Assembly: GCF_030445035.2 (NCBI RefSeq) | Contig: NC_080680.1 | Coordinates: 98,647,157-98,711,156, forward strand | From: Dasypus novemcinctus | Lineage: Eukaryota; Chordata; Mammalia; Cingulata; Dasypodidae | Direction: 5' to 3' | Length of the DNA stretch: 64,000 nt | Shown here: positions 35,014 through 47,397 of the stretch, in pieces | Position numbering within the stretch: the stretch's first letter is position 1 | Layout of the letters: every line of letters begins with the position of its first letter | Notes under the pieces: model-generated | The model's database searches: none | What the model was told of the DNA's origin: nothing | Seen by the model: only the letters and a program-made list of their open reading frames with translations | Program-made: the position numbers and the translations under genes

Positions 35014-35356
35014 GACAGAGAGAAAGACACAAGAGAGGAAATAAAGATGGGACCAGGGGACTCACAGCTTCTGGAACTGAGAGCCTCGACCCTAGTTTCC
35101 ACATCATATTTAATTAGGAACTAACAAGCAGCTGTTTGTTATTTACAATAACAAGGAATAGGTACAACATTTATAATAATAAGGAACAGGTCATACGAGG
35201 GACCTGTTCATGCAAACACCTCCTCATGCACACATTTTTCTGTGCTGACCAGATGGTGTTCCATCTAGTCAAGGCCTGGTGTTCCTAAGCCTGCACTTTT
35301 TGTCTGCATTGTGGAAATGTTTCAACTTCAAACCATGTTTCTACCATTTTCCCACA
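35014..35356 (-). mobile_element. Class II (ERVK-like) LTR fragment
   Basis: On the minus strand it begins TGTGGGAAAATGG at 35356 and runs to CCCCTGGTCCCATC, TTTATTTCCTCTCTTGTGTC and TTTCTCTCTGTCC. The 3' end layout resembles beta-retrovirus-type (ERVK) LTR ends. The 3' side is cut where the A-rich tail of the neighbouring DAS-SINE meets it. The class assignment rests on remembered family layout. Confidence 0.5.
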
Positions 35357-35456
35357 ATACCCACCCTCTAGCAGCTCTGCAGGGTGGTGCCTGCAGCCAC
35401 CTCAACCACTACCCCGACCTCAGGCCACCATGACACCAGAAACCCTACTTCCGAAA

Positions 35457-35530
35457 GGCCCCCTCCCCTATATTTTTGATGTAACTTTTCTATATTCTAA
35501 AACTTGTTTAAAAATAAAGAAAAAAAAAAC
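35457..35530 (+). mobile_element. L1-type 3' tail
   Basis: CCTATATTTTTGATGTAACT, then TATTCTAAAACTTG and an A-rich tail, like the ends at 31140 and 50365. It directly precedes another L1 fragment. Confidence 0.45.
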
Positions 35531-36656
35531 CAAACACACAAAAAAGAGTTTGTGGTAGGTAGTAGTTTCTTCAACCTTACACCCAAAGCATGAAAAATGA
35601 AAGAAAAAAAATAAATGGGAGCTTCTCAAAATTAAACGCTTTTCCTTCAAAAGACTGTCAAGAAAGGAAAAAGACAGCCTACTCAATGGGAGGAAATATT
35701 TGGAGAACACATATCCAATAAGAGTTTGATATCCATATATATAAACAGCTCATACAACTCAATGATAAAAGACAAGCAACCCAATTTAAAAAATGGGCAA
35801 AAGATTTGAATAGGCATCTTTCCAAAGAAGAAATACAAATGACCAAAAGCTTATGAAAAAATATTTACTACACTAGCTATAAGGGAAATGCAGCTCAAAA
35901 CTACAATAAGATATCATTTCACACCTCATAGAATGGACTTTATATAAACAACAACAACAGAAAACTACAAGTGCTGGGGAGATTGTGGAGAAATAGGAAT
36001 ACTCTTTCCCTGTTGGTGGGAATGTAGAATGGTGCAGCTCTGGAGAAGACAGTTTGGCAGTACCTCAAAAGCTGAATATGGAACTGCCATATAATCCAGC
36101 AATCCTACTACTAGGAATATATTCAGAAGAACTGAAAGTAAGAACATGAACTGACATTTGAACACTGATGCTCACAGCAGCATTATTCACAATTACTAAA
36201 ATATGAAACAGCCCAAGCGTACATTGACTGAAGAATGGATCACAAAATGTGGTATATACATACAATGGAATACTATTCAGCTATAATAAGAAATGAAATC
36301 AGGATACATATGACCATATGGCTGAACCTTGAGGACATTATGTTGAGTGATTAAGCTAGACACAAAAGGACAAATATTGTATTCTCTCACTAATATGAAC
36401 TGAGCATGATAAGTAAACTTACAGAAGTCAACTCTGGAATACAGGTTACTAGGAGATAGAATGTGGGTTGAGAATGGGTGCTGATTCTTAATTTATGCAA
36501 AATTTTAAATAAGGCGTATTGTAAAAGTATGAAAATGAATAGAGTTGATAGCAATACATTATAGTGAGTATAATTAGCACTGCTAATTTATAAATGTGAT
36601 TGTGGCTGAAAGGGGTAGTCTATGGACATAAATGTCAGTTGAAAGGAAGCTAGAGG

Positions 36657-37084
36657 GAAGCGGACTTGGCCCAGTGGATAGGGCATCCGCCTACCACATG
36701 GGAGGTCTGCGGTTCAAACCCCGGGGCCTCCGTGACCCATGTGGAGTTGGCCCATGCGCAGTGCTGATGCGCACAATGAGTGCCATGCCATGCAGGGGTG
36801 TCCCCCATGTAGGGGAGCCCCACGCATAAGGAGTGTTCCCCGTAAGGAGAGCCGCCCAGTGCGAAAGAAAGTGCAGCCTGCCCAGGAGTGGTGCCACACA
36901 CAGGAAAACTGACACAACAAGCTGACACAACATGACGCTGCAAAAAGAAACACAGATTCCTGGTGCCATTGATAAGGATAGAAGAGGTCACAGAAGAACA
37001 CACAGCGAATGGACACAGAGAGCAGACAACTGGGGGGCGGCGGGGGGGGAAGAGAAGATAAATAAATAAATAAATCTTTAAAAA
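36657..37084 (+). mobile_element. DAS-type SINE nested in L1
   Basis: A perfect 16-bp target duplication, GAAAGGAAGCTAGAGG, lies at 36641-36656 and 37085-37100. Full + strand copy inside an L1 3' UTR. Confidence 0.92.
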
Positions 37085-37621
37085 GAAAGGAAGCTAGAGG
37101 AAAATCTAAGGGACTGTAACAGTAATTTCAGTGGTGTGTGAAGATTGTGATCAATGGTATAAATATAATAATGTTCTTTTACAAATTGTTAATAATATGG
37201 TGATACATGGGGAAATTAAAACTGATGTAATTTATGGACTATGGTTAACAGTTATATTGTAATATTTTCGCAGCATTGGCAAAGAAGATATATCAATTCT
37301 AAGGGACAAACAACAATAGGGAGTATAAGGGAATATGGGACTTTTCAAGAAATGAAAAATTGACTGAGACGATGACAACACAACTCTGGATAAAAATGAT
37401 AGCCACAGAGTATACACTTTGAATAGATTGTACAAGGCATGGGACTCTACAACTCAGTGAATCCTGTGGTGGAAGGTGGACTGTGGTTAACAGAACAAAT
37501 ATGAGAACATTATCTCATGAACTATAACAAATATATAATACTAATACAGGGTGTTAATAATCAGGTGGATTGGGGGGAAATACACCAAATTTGAGATATG
37601 GGCTATAGTTAGTTGTAATAT

Positions 37622-37996
37622 ATATATATATTTTTTAAAGATTTATTTATTTATTTAATTTCCCCCCCTCCCCTGGTTGTCTGTTCTTGGTGTCTATTTG
37701 CTGCGTCTTGTTTCTTTGTCCGCTTCTGTTGTCGTCAGCGGCACGGGAAGTGTGGGTGGCGCCATTCCTGGGCAGGCTGCTCTTTCTTTTCACGCTGGGC
37801 GGCTTTCCTCACGGGCGCACTCCTTGCGCGTGGGCTCCCCCACGCGGGGGACACCCTTGCGTGGCACGGCACTCCTTGCGCGCATCAGCGCTGCACATGG
37901 CCAGCTCCACACGGGTCAAGGAGGCCCGGGGTTTGAACCGCGGACCTCCCATATGGTAGACGGACGCCCTAACCACTGGGCCAAAGTCCGTTTCCC
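37622..37996 (-). mobile_element. DAS-type SINE nested in L1
   Basis: Minus-strand copy with duplication TAGTTGTAATAT at 37610-37621 and 37997-38008. It lacks part of the body and sits in the same L1 3' UTR as the copy at 36657. Confidence 0.92.
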
Positions 37997-38220
37997 TAGT
38001 TGTAATATTTTGATGATGGACTTTCATAGTTTGTAATAAACATTTCCCAGCAATGCAAGGTGTTGGTGGTGGGGTGAGGTATGGGAGCCCTGTACAGTGA
38101 TATGCATGTTCATTTCATAAGTTTACAACTTTTACTAAACACTTATTGTTTATGTATGTTCATGTTTGAATGATACACGTCAATAAAAATTTTTGAATGA
38201 AAACATTTTTGAATGAATGA

Positions 38221-38560
38221 ATATACTTGTTTTTGAACTGGAATATAGTCTCTGTTAGATGTCATACTTTCAACACTGCTGATGCAAAATATTTTTAAAA
38301 CACCAGAGTTTCAAATAACCCAGTTCTGCTGGCATTACATCACCAAGTCTCCTCATTCCATCTCCAATTATTGAATCTATCATTCAATAAATATCTATTG
38401 AGGGCCAACTACCAGCTACTATTTAAGAATTCAGGAAAGTCCTCAAAGTATCTTATGTAAGATAGCATGATAATCATTATAATGAAAATTTGCACAAAGT
38501 GCAGTGGGAATGGAGGAAAAGCGTCAATCTACTTACCTACCAAGCATTGCCTTTGGGGGA
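38221..38560. other. Intergenic sequence
   Basis: A short TTCAATAAATATCTATTGAG patch near 38390 is L2-like; nothing else. Confidence 0.5.
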
Positions 38561-39021
38561 CTGTAGTGAATTGTATTTTGTGGCCCACTTTTGACATGCG
38601 CATGTTCTTGGTTGGCATTCTAATGGGTATGGACCCATTATAAGTAGACTCTCTTGAAGATGTTATTTTGGTTAAGTTGTGGTCTAACTGAACCAGGTTG
38701 GACTTTAATCCATATAATTTGAGTCCTTTATATGCAGAATGAAATGCAGACATAAAGAGAGAAAGCCAGGGGAAGACAGGAAGTCAGCGGAACCTGGAGG
38801 AGAAAGGAAAAGACATTACCATGAGCATTGCCGTGTGACAGAAAAGCCAAGGACCAAGAATCGCCAGCCACCAGCCCCCAAACACCACAGTTTTCAGGGA
38901 GAAAACGTTGCCTTGCTGATGCTGTCATTTTGGACTTCTCTCTTCAAAACCATGAGCCAATAAATTCCTGTTGTTTAAGGCAACAAATTGTATTTGTTTT
39001 TGCGGCTGGGAAACTAAGGCA
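38561..39021 (+). mobile_element. MaLR-type LTR
   Basis: The element begins TGTAGTGAATTGTATTTTG and ends with CCAATAAATTCCTGTTG, TTTAAGGCAAC and GGGAAACTAAGGCA. The AATAAA followed by a TTGTTTAAG-CAAC stretch and an AAACTAA-CA end is the usual 3' layout of MaLR LTRs (THE1/MST/MLT type). Ends are approximate. Confidence 0.55.
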
Positions 39022-39049
39022 GGTTCCTTGTAGGTACCTTGACTCAACA

Positions 39050-39950
39050 TGTCCAAAATGGAATTTATCATCTTCCTCCCCACACCTAGTCTTCTGCTGC
39101 TATTTCTTAAATCATTAAATCACTGTTTCCCCATTTCCCCAAGCCTGATACTGTGCAGTCAGGTTTTGTCCTCTTGATTTTCCTCTCCATGTTTAATCAA
39201 CCACCATATCCTTTCCATCCATGTCTTGTCCGTTCTGTTTCCTAAATATGTCTAAATATGTCCTAAATATGTCTAAATATCTCTTATATTTGGCTACTTT
39301 TTAAATTGTCCCTACTCTAGTCCAGACTGACATTATCACTCAACTAAATTACCATCATAAAAGTTCCCAAATGGTTTCCTGTCTCTCTGTCTCTGTTCTT
39401 TTCCCAGTCCAATCCATTCTCCTCACTACAGTTAAGATGATTCTTCTAAAACAAAATTCTGATCACATCACACTGCCCTGCTTGAATCATATAATGACTT
39501 CCCACTGGAACAGGATCCAAATTCCTTAATAGGACTTAAAACTTCTGCTCCAGCCTCATTCTTGCCATGTCCTACCTAGAATTTATTACCCAGAATTTAA
39601 CATTTTTCAGGTCCTCTAATGAGCTCTTTTCATTTTGGTCTTTTATGCATCCAATCACTTCTGCCCTTCTGCCCCATTTCTGCCCATCCCCCTACCCCAC
39701 TTGGCAAGGCTACTTATAACACTTTTACTTAAGTATTCATTTGGGGGTGGCAGGAGACTTCCCTGGCCCCACTTACTACCACCATCACAATATTCATCAC
39801 AGTTTGGTGTAACTGCTTGTTTGATGTCTACCGTCAACGCTATACCCCAAACTGCTTTAGGCTCTTGTTTCTGTCACCGTCGGCTGCTCCAGCCCCTAGC
39901 TCAGTGCCTGGCATATTGTAGGCACCTAATAAACATTTTTTGAGTGAATG
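39050..39950 (+). mobile_element. L2 element, 3' part
   Basis: CAGTCCAATCCATTCTCCTC, TGATCACATCACACTGCCCT, CAAATTCCTTAATAGGACTT and a final GTGCCTGGCATATTGTAGGC follow the L2 order over about 900 bp. Confidence 0.7.
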
Positions 39951-41935
39951 ATTACAGGAAAAACCAAATCTCAATTCTCTCATTCCTTTTCCTCTTTATA
40001 TATCACTCCAACTTCATTCTGAGCAAACCATCATTCTGATCAAATTGCCCTTCATCTCTCTCCGGATACACTCTGCCAATTTCACCAGGAACTCACTCTG
40101 AGAAGGAGGCCTGAGTGGGAGGACCAGAAGGAAGGCATCCTCTGGCTGCAGGCGCCCTTGGAGCGGAATCTGTTATGGTCCCACCCTTCCCCCCTGAAGG
40201 AGCGGGGCTGCCCTTCCTGCCCACCCCACTGCTTGGGTCTGGCCTCTGGGGCAGAGGCCGCCATCTTCTTCTCCATGGTCATGGGTTCAGAGAGGCTATT
40301 CTCTGCCTAAAGAAGGGCCTGAAACCACTCCCTATAGCTCCTGGCTTGGGACCAAGTGGGTAGGCAGCCCAGAGGGCAGAGAGCTGGGAGGGCAGAGGGG
40401 CCCCCAGACACCTGGCAGTAGTCACCCTTCGACGTGCCCAGAATTTCTTTTGTCTCAGTCCCATGGTCTATCCCCAGAGCCCTGAAGAGTAACTGTGCAG
40501 ATGAAGAACCCTTCCCAGGCAAGCAGAGAGGCCTCCTAGAGATCCAGGAGTTGTCACATCTAACTGCTTTAGTTCCACCCCTAATAGAGGAAGAGAAGAT
40601 GCCTTTAAGATACCTCCACCCCTGCCCAATGGCCTCACTTTTCTAAGAGAAAAACACGGAGCTCTGAGATGGGATACTATGTAGTCTGGAGGCAGGACAT
40701 TGTTAAGACACTGAGTACGCATGGTACAAGATTTGGCATCTATACTTCTTCATCACATGACATGTACCTTTATTCTAATCTTTGCACTTGTGCCTCCTCC
40801 CTGGTAAACCTGACCCCAGTCTTGAACAGGGACCCTGCCTCCATCTTGGCGATCCCCCAACCTCTGCCTGTACCTAAGCCCTGCCTATCTGCCCATGGAA
40901 CTCCTGGATGCCACTTCCTGCCTGGCCTCCTCAGGATGGCCCTATTGATTGTGATGCTCCTTTGTCAGGTGTCTGATTCAGGTGGTCTCTTTGGATCTTC
41001 TCCCTTTTCTGGGGTACCCCATAGATGCTGTGCTCTAGCTGCTAGAATGAATGCTCCCTAAGCACCTACAGCTTAGGACATTGTGTGTCCCATCCTGGAG
41101 AACTGGCCTAATTTTAGGTCATATATCTTCCTAGTCTGTAAGGCTACTGAAAACTGGGCAGGTCTGTCCATCTGACAACCATCTCTCACCCAGTACTTCT
41201 CCCACCTCCTCATCAGCTTCATCCCAGATTTTAATTCCTTTCCATTCTCTTAGTTGGTAGTCTTCCTATGTCTTCAGTAACTTCTCTAACCACCCTAGAG
41301 CCCAAGGTCAAGTTGCTTATTAAAGCCTCTTAAAAATTTCTCATCTTGACATTCTCTGATCTCTGTGCCAGTGTTTTGCCCTGAATTATTTCAGAAGACT
41401 AAGTGTGATGTGATAAGGCATTTGCCTTTTAGTTATCCTAGGGCCTGCTTCACTGGCACATGACTTGTGCAGTCGCACAGGGCTCTGAGCCCGACAGGAT
41501 CCCACGCTCAGTTCACCACTCTGTTATTGCTATTATTAGTAGTAATTTTATCTTTGAACTTGGGTTTTATAAGTGAAGTCTGATAAGACAATGGAGCATG
41601 CATGTGAGCAAAGGAGATGCAAGTAATACCATTCCTTGCTGCCCATTTGCAATAGAGCCTTCATGTTAACCCATGAATACAGGATTCCAGGGAGCCCACA
41701 AAGCCTGAGAATTCAGGGAGGCTCCAAGAAGTGCTAGGTGTGTGTGTTATGTCTATGACTGATCAAGCAGAGGTGCTGACAGCCTTGAAAGGCGTTTCTG
41801 GAACCAGAACATATTTTAAGTGAGAAAGAAGGCAGTGGCTTTTTAAAGAAGGGGCTCTGCATTTTCATTTTGCACTGGACCCTGCAAATTATATAGCTGG
41901 CTCTCACTACTTCCTTCTGGGTGTCTCTGGACATT
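39951..41935. other. GC-richer intergenic sequence without recognised gene
   Basis: 40080-41060 is relatively GC-rich with overlapping open frames on both strands (up to 130 codons). None resembles a protein family and CpG is not enriched. Confidence 0.5.
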
Positions 41936-41945
41936 GAAAAAAATC

Positions 41946-42373
41946 TTTTTTTTTTTTTTTTTTAAGATTTTTAAAAATTTACTTATTTCTCTCCCCTACC
42001 TCCCCCCATTGTCTGCTCTCTGTGTCCATTCACTGTGTGTTCTTCTATGTCTGCTTGCTTTCTTGTCAGCAGCACTGGGAATCTGTGTCTCTTTTTGTTG
42101 CATTATCTTGGTGCGTGAGCTCTCCGTGTGTGCGGTGCCACTCCTGGGCAGGTTATACTTTCTTTGCACAGGGCAGCTCTCCTTGCAGGGCGCACTTCTT
42201 GCACGTGGGACTCCCCTAGGTGGAGGACACCCCTGTGTGGCATTACACTCCTTGTGCACATCAGCACTGTGCATGGGCCAGCTCACCACACAGGTCAGGA
42301 GGCCCTGGGTTTGAACCCTGGACCTCCCATATGGTAGGCGGATGCTCTAACAGTTGAACCAAATCTGCTTCCC
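41946..42373 (-). mobile_element. DAS-type SINE
   Basis: Minus-strand copy with duplication GAAAAAAATC at 41936-41945 and 42374-42383. The subtype head is GGGAAGCAGATTTGGTTCAA. Confidence 0.88.
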
Positions 42374-42383
42374 GAAAAAAATC

Positions 42384-43134
42384 CTTTGTAACCATCAGTT
42401 TCTTTGTTTGGAAAATGAGGACAGTGCCACATCATGCCAACCTACATCAAGTAGCCTCTCTGCGGCTGAACAGTCATCATTCATTTCTTATTTTCTTTCT
42501 CTCTAACTTCCCTGGATATATCCAGAAAACACTTTGGGGGCTTGTAAATGATTGGAGGGAAAGAAAATTATGTACAGTTGGGAAGATAGACTAAGCTTTT
42601 GAGAGATTTGGTAGTGAACTGAGAAGAAAAGAAATCCATTGAAATGTTTTGTTTTGTTTTCTGATAAAGGAGACTTGCATATTTACAGGTAGAAGGAAGG
42701 GAGTCCATAAAGCAACAGTGTTAAGAAGATTAATCTTAACTCCTTACATGTTTATATAATTTTCAGTGCTGAGCCATATCACATTTCATATTCCTGTGAA
42801 GAGGTAAGGCAGGCATTGTTATTCCCAGGACCTGAAGAAGCTACTTCTCAGAAAGACATAAAATACGAAGTTAGAATTTCCTTGGCAAGGCTTCACCCAT
42901 CAGCACAGCCAGCGGTTTTCCAGCCTGCTTTGGGAAGCTATTACGTTACTACCATCAGGTGGCGCTTTCAAAGCAGGTTTCTGAAGCTGCTGTTCTTAAG
43001 AACTTGAAATACACCTGCAAACTAAAGTGTCCATGACCCAGAAACAAGTGCCCAGTAGTGGTGGTTGCAGTGACTATCAGGAGCTTTTACATGAGCTGCA
43101 TTTTTAGAAAGACAGCAATTCTAGTGTACCAGGT
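42384..43134. other. Unique intergenic sequence
   Basis: Nothing recognised. Confidence 0.6.
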
Positions 43135-43625
43135 AAGTATTGCCGTGTAATAAATTACCCTAAAACTGAGTGGTTTAAACAATAAACGGGATTATCTTCA
43201 CAGGATAGCTTAGCTGGGTGGTTTTGGTTCTAGTTCTCCTATGAAATTGGAGTCAAGATGCTGGTGGGGGCTTCAGTCGCCTGAAGGGGTGATTGGGCTA
43301 AAGGATTCGGTTTCAAGGTGGCGGCTCACGTGGCTCCGGGTGGGAGGCCTCTGTTCTCTGCCACGTGGGTCTCTCCATAGGATTCATGACTGTCTTCACT
43401 GCACGACTGCTGGCACCCCATAGAATGGGCTACCCAAGAGTGAGCAAGGAGGAAGCAGCAGTGTCTTGGCTAATCTAGCCTCAGCAGTCACTCACCATCT
43501 TTTCGCTGTATTCTATTGTCAAACGGACCAACCGTGATGCAGTGTGGGAGGGGGCCACGCAAGCGTGTGGATACCAGGGAGATATGGATGACTGGTGGCC
43601 ACCACATCTAGCCTATAAATGAGTT
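43135..43625 (-). mobile_element. Old LTR-like interspersed repeat
   Basis: The segment contains GCCGTGTAATAAATTACCC, TGAGTGGTTTAAACAATAAA, GCCACGTGGGTCTCTCCAT and a region ending CACCATCTTTTCGCTGTATTC. This order is familiar from an old mammalian LTR repeat whose reverse complement is read here. I cannot name the family with confidence. Confidence 0.4.
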
Positions 43626-44149
43626 AGATGAGGCGCTTATGGTGAGCAAGAAGATTGCTTGAAAAAGTGTGTCCGTGGAGCCCTGAGGGGGTTAATGGAC
43701 TGAGCCTGATTCATTAGGTCTAAGGTATAGAGCTTCAGTGAGATGATGAAACTTTGAGTGCTAAAGGGAGAGTACACCTTCTCCTTTTCTTTTATCTCCT
43801 CTAAAGAACACGTGCTTAGCTGTTGATTCCACCATCAACATTTGGTATTCTCTTTTGACTTCAGTTCTGTGAGGAAGGAGAATCAGGCAAAAGTCAGACT
43901 AGTTCTTTGCTTGTGTTACATTTATTCCCACCTTGTACCTTTACCTGTGGCTAAAATGTACAATAGTATATAAATAAGTATCAGAATACGTGAACCAGGC
44001 CATAAATACTTTAAGAGTTATATAAACTTGAGAAATCAGGTAAGGACAAAATAGCTGGAGAAGGTATCAAAAGAAAAGTATGAACTGAGCATGGCTTTGT
44101 ATCCCTTCCTTCTTTTTCCTGCTGATCCCAATGCAATCAAATCCCCATC
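43626..44149. other. Unique intergenic sequence
   Basis: Nothing recognised. Confidence 0.6.
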
Positions 44150-44300
44150 GTGGGAAGTTACGAGATGTATTTTCTGAGACAAATAAATATATTTCTCTGA
44201 ACCTCAGTTTCCCCATTTGTAACCTGAGGGAAATAGTACCCTTTAGAGTGGTGAGAAGGTTGCTTCAAAGAACAGGTTCCATAAAGGTCACTCTGAGGAT
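44150..44300 (+). mobile_element. MIR SINE remnant
   Basis: CTGAACCTCAGTTTCCCCAT, TTGTAACCTGAGGGAAATAG and AGTGGTGAGAAGGTTG match the MIR 3' half. Confidence 0.55.
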
Positions 44301-44719
44301 GATCTTTTGGAGCAAAGACCTTTTACAGTTTATGAGATAATTGAGTAAATTACACATAATCTGCTAAGGGCAGCCAATGCCATAACAAGAGAAAAATTTT
44401 TAAAGTAACTTTTAGAAAGGATTTTGTTCTGTGTAAACCTTTTTGTGCCCTTTTTTTCACTAGGTTGGAATGTCATAGACACTCAAAATGTAGCAATTAG
44501 AAGGAATATTAAGAGGTCAATCATCTAATCCCAAACCTTCCCTTTACAGGAAAAAAAGGAAGTGGGAGGGGGAAATTCTGCTGGGCTCAGTGATTAAAAT
44601 CATACTTCCATGGTGCCAGAGGGTAGAACTTTATCAAATACAGGTATAATGCCATACTATGCACATATTTTACAAAAGAGCAGGGGATCACAATTTTGTC
44701 TTAAATAATCATAATAATA

Positions 44720-44880
44720 ATGACCATTTTAGGTTCATATTATGTGCCAAGCACTTTACACATGTCTCATTTCTTTCTCACATTGACTTTGTGAGATTTT
44801 ATTATTTTAATATAAATGAGGAAACTGAGGCTCAAAGAATATATTGCCCATGATCACATAGCTAATTAGAGCCAGGATAT
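44720..44880 (-). mobile_element. MIR SINE remnant, antisense
   Basis: ATTATGTGCCAAGCACTTTA, AATGAGGAAACTGAGGCTCA and CATGATCACATAGCTAATTA follow the reverse MIR order. Confidence 0.65.
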
Positions 44881-44989
44881 ATTAAGCCTATTCAGTCCAA
44901 ACCATACTTTTTTTGTCAAAGAAATATTTCAAACTTTTAGAAAACTACAGTGGCTTACTTATTAAACACCAGTTTAACTACCACTAAAC

Positions 44990-45370
44990 TCTATTAAATT
45001 ATTTTTAAGATATTGCCTTACTGTCTTCAGATATTCTTTTAAAACTGAAAGCTAACAGAGTTGAAGCACCTATGAACTCCTTTAGTACCCAAATTTCTCC
45101 CTCTCTTCCCAGATGTAACTTTGATATAGTATTTACCTATCACTATCATGTGTCTATAAGCATCCATAGACAAGTGGCATTGCTTTGTATGTCTTCAATC
45201 TTATACGAGTGTTATTATGTTCTTTATGTCATGCTGCAACTTGGCTATATCAGTCAATATCACATTCCATAGTATGAATATACAATTTATCATTCTCCTG
45301 TTGCTTTAGGTTGCTTCCAAATTTTTGCTATTACAAATAATACTACAAAGAACATTCTAGTACTTGCCTC
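44990..45370 (-). mobile_element. Old L1 remnant, antisense
   Basis: Reverse-complement L1 landmarks are present: CATTCCATAGTATGAATATA, TTGCTTTAGGTTGCTTCCAA and GCTATTACAAATAATACTAC. The copy is diverged and its limits are approximate. Confidence 0.5.
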
Positions 45371-45993
45371 GTTAGGGAAATTTGTGAAAGTGGTTTTGGG
45401 CTATATACCCAAAGTGCCTGTTCTTTCCATTACACTCTATCAGGCCTCTCCAGTCTGTGGTGAATTCCTGATAAGGTGTAGGCAACCAGGGTCTTGGATG
45501 TGGGATACTGGTGTAGGATTGTGAAGAACCAACAAGGCTTTTAGAGGGCTTGGTGTTGATAGGGTAAGTCACTCAGAGAAGAATTTTAGCTTGCAGCTAA
45601 AGGGGTAGGTCTTGGGCACAAGTGGAAAAGAGGTTATATTCTCCTTTGGCCTAATCAATTAAAAAATTACTTTCAAGCTGGGTTTAAAATGGAATGGACC
45701 AAATAAGATGAGAACTCTTGGAAGAGGTTGTTTGATGTTTCAGTCAATACTTTTTAAACCATGTGTCCAGGGACCTCAGGATTTCCATGCAGCCTCCTCA
45801 AGGGCCATTGGTGGGGGTGGATGCAGGCAGCCAGGCAGTAGGGCCACTCAGGCTGCTTCACCTGAGCCATCTACACGCTATCTGTTTTACACACTGGATT
45901 TCCCTGTAAGACTTTGTATCAATAACTGGTTGTATCGCTACCCACTTAAAAATAAACCCTTCTTAAAAATATATACCAAGATAATTGAATAAT
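45371..45993. other. Unique intergenic sequence
   Basis: A 94-codon + strand open frame at 45708-45992 has no recognised family. Nothing else seen. Confidence 0.5.
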
Positions 45994-46008
45994 GAGAGAT
46001 AGTTTCTG

Positions 46009-46429
46009 GGAAGTGGACTTTGCCCAGTGGTTAGGGCATCTGTCTACTACATGGGAGGTCCATGGTTCAAACCCTGGGCCTCCTTGACCCGTGTGGAGCT
46101 GGCCCACGTGCAGTGCTGATGGGCGCAAGGAGTGCCCTGCCACGCAGGGGTGTCCCCCGCGTAGGGGAGCCCCATGCGCAAGGAATGCGCCCTGTAAGGA
46201 GAGCTGCCCAGCACGAAAGAAAGTGCAGCCTGCCCAGGAATGGTGCTGCACACACGGAGAGCTGATGCAGCAAGATGACGACGTAATAAAAAAGGAACAC
46301 AGATTCCCGTGCCACTGACAACAACAGAAGCGGACAAAGAACACGCAGCAAATGGACTCAGAGAACAGACAACTAAGGGGGTTGGGGGTGGGGAGAGAAA
46401 TAAATAAATCTAAAAAAAAAAAAGAGAGA
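46009..46429 (+). mobile_element. DAS-type SINE
   Basis: Full + strand copy flanked by GAGAGATAGTTTCTG (45994-46008) and GAGAGATCGTTTCTG (46430-46444), one mismatch in 15. Confidence 0.9.
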
Positions 46430-46444
46430 GAGAGATCGTTTCTG

Positions 46445-46830
46445 AAAAGGTTACCTAACTGGATGTAGTTTGCACCCTAGGTTTTCATTACACAGTGGTT
46501 TTATGGTTAAACACTTAAATAGACTGAGTGTACTGTGTTCTGCTCTGCTTGTAAGAGAAATCTACGTAGAACCCATATTTCTAAGATGCACCAATTGGGG
46601 GTATAGAGTAAAAATAATAGTATTAAACATTATTTGGCTAACTTTTCTCACTTTTCAATGGAAACTCAGGGCTCTTCAGCTTCCTCCCACACAGTTCTGG
46701 GAGATTCCAAAACATGTGCTTGGAAAACCATTCCCTTTGAAGACAATTTGACAATCACCATTTTCCTCTTTTCCTATTCTGGTTTTCTATGACACCTCTA
46801 TCTCTAACTATATTACATCTGTATCTGTAC
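46445..46830. other. Unique intergenic sequence
   Basis: Nothing recognised. Confidence 0.6.
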
Positions 46831-46854
46831 TCTATCTATCTGTCTATCTATCTG

Positions 46855-46894
<40 letters not shown>
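46831..46894. repeat. (TCTA)n microsatellite
   Basis: About sixteen TCTA units with TCTG interruptions. Likely polymorphic. Confidence 0.95.
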
Positions 46895-46961
46895 ATCTAT
46901 TATCTGATATCTAACATCACTGTCAATACCAAAAGTGACAACTGTGTCTCCATTAATTGTT

Positions 46962-47383
46962 TGTTTGTTTTAAAGATTTATTTTTTATTTCTCTCCCCTT
47001 CCCCCCCACCCTCCCAGTTATCTGCTCTCTGTGTCCATTTGCTGTGTCTTCTTCTGTGACCCCTTCTATCCTTATCAGCGGCACCAACGGAATATGTGTT
47101 TCTTTTTGTTGCATCATCTTGCTGTGTCAGCTCTCTGTGTGTGTGGTACCATTTTTGGGCAGGCTGCACTTTCTTTCGCGCTGGGCGTCTCTCCTTACGG
47201 GGTGCACTCCTTGAGCGTGGGGCTCCCCTACGCGGGGGACACCCCTGCGTGGCAGGGCACTCCTTGTGCGCATCAGCACTGCACGTGGGCCAGCTCCACA
47301 CAGGTCTAGGAGGCCCCAGGTTTGAACCGGGGACCTCCCATATGGTAGGCGAATGCCCTATCCATTGGGCCAAGTCCGCTTCC
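46962..47383 (-). mobile_element. DAS-type SINE
   Basis: Minus-strand copy flanked by CTCCATTAATTGTT (46948-46961) and CTCCAGTAATTGTT (47384-47397). It follows a (TCTA)n microsatellite. Confidence 0.9.
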
Positions 47384-47397
47384 CTCCAGTAATTGTT

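Larger units (their letters stand above)
35530..38220 (+). mobile_element. L1 ORF2 3' part and 3' UTR, with two nested SINEs
   Basis: Sense-strand L1 ORF2 landmarks run in order: AGACTGTCAAGAAAGGAAAA, CTCATACAACTCAATGATAA, GATTGTGGAGAAATAGGAAT, CAATGGAATACTATTCAGCT, GACACAAAAGGACAAATATT. The 3' UTR follows to about 38220. DAS-SINEs at 36657-37084 (+) and 37622-37996 (-) split the 3' UTR, so they are younger than this L1. Stops break the frame. Confidence 0.75.

Noticed and set aside
40115-40722. Overlapping open frames in a GC-rich stretch
   Set aside because: Both strands are open, with no known domain, no splice pattern and no CpG island. This is expected from base composition.
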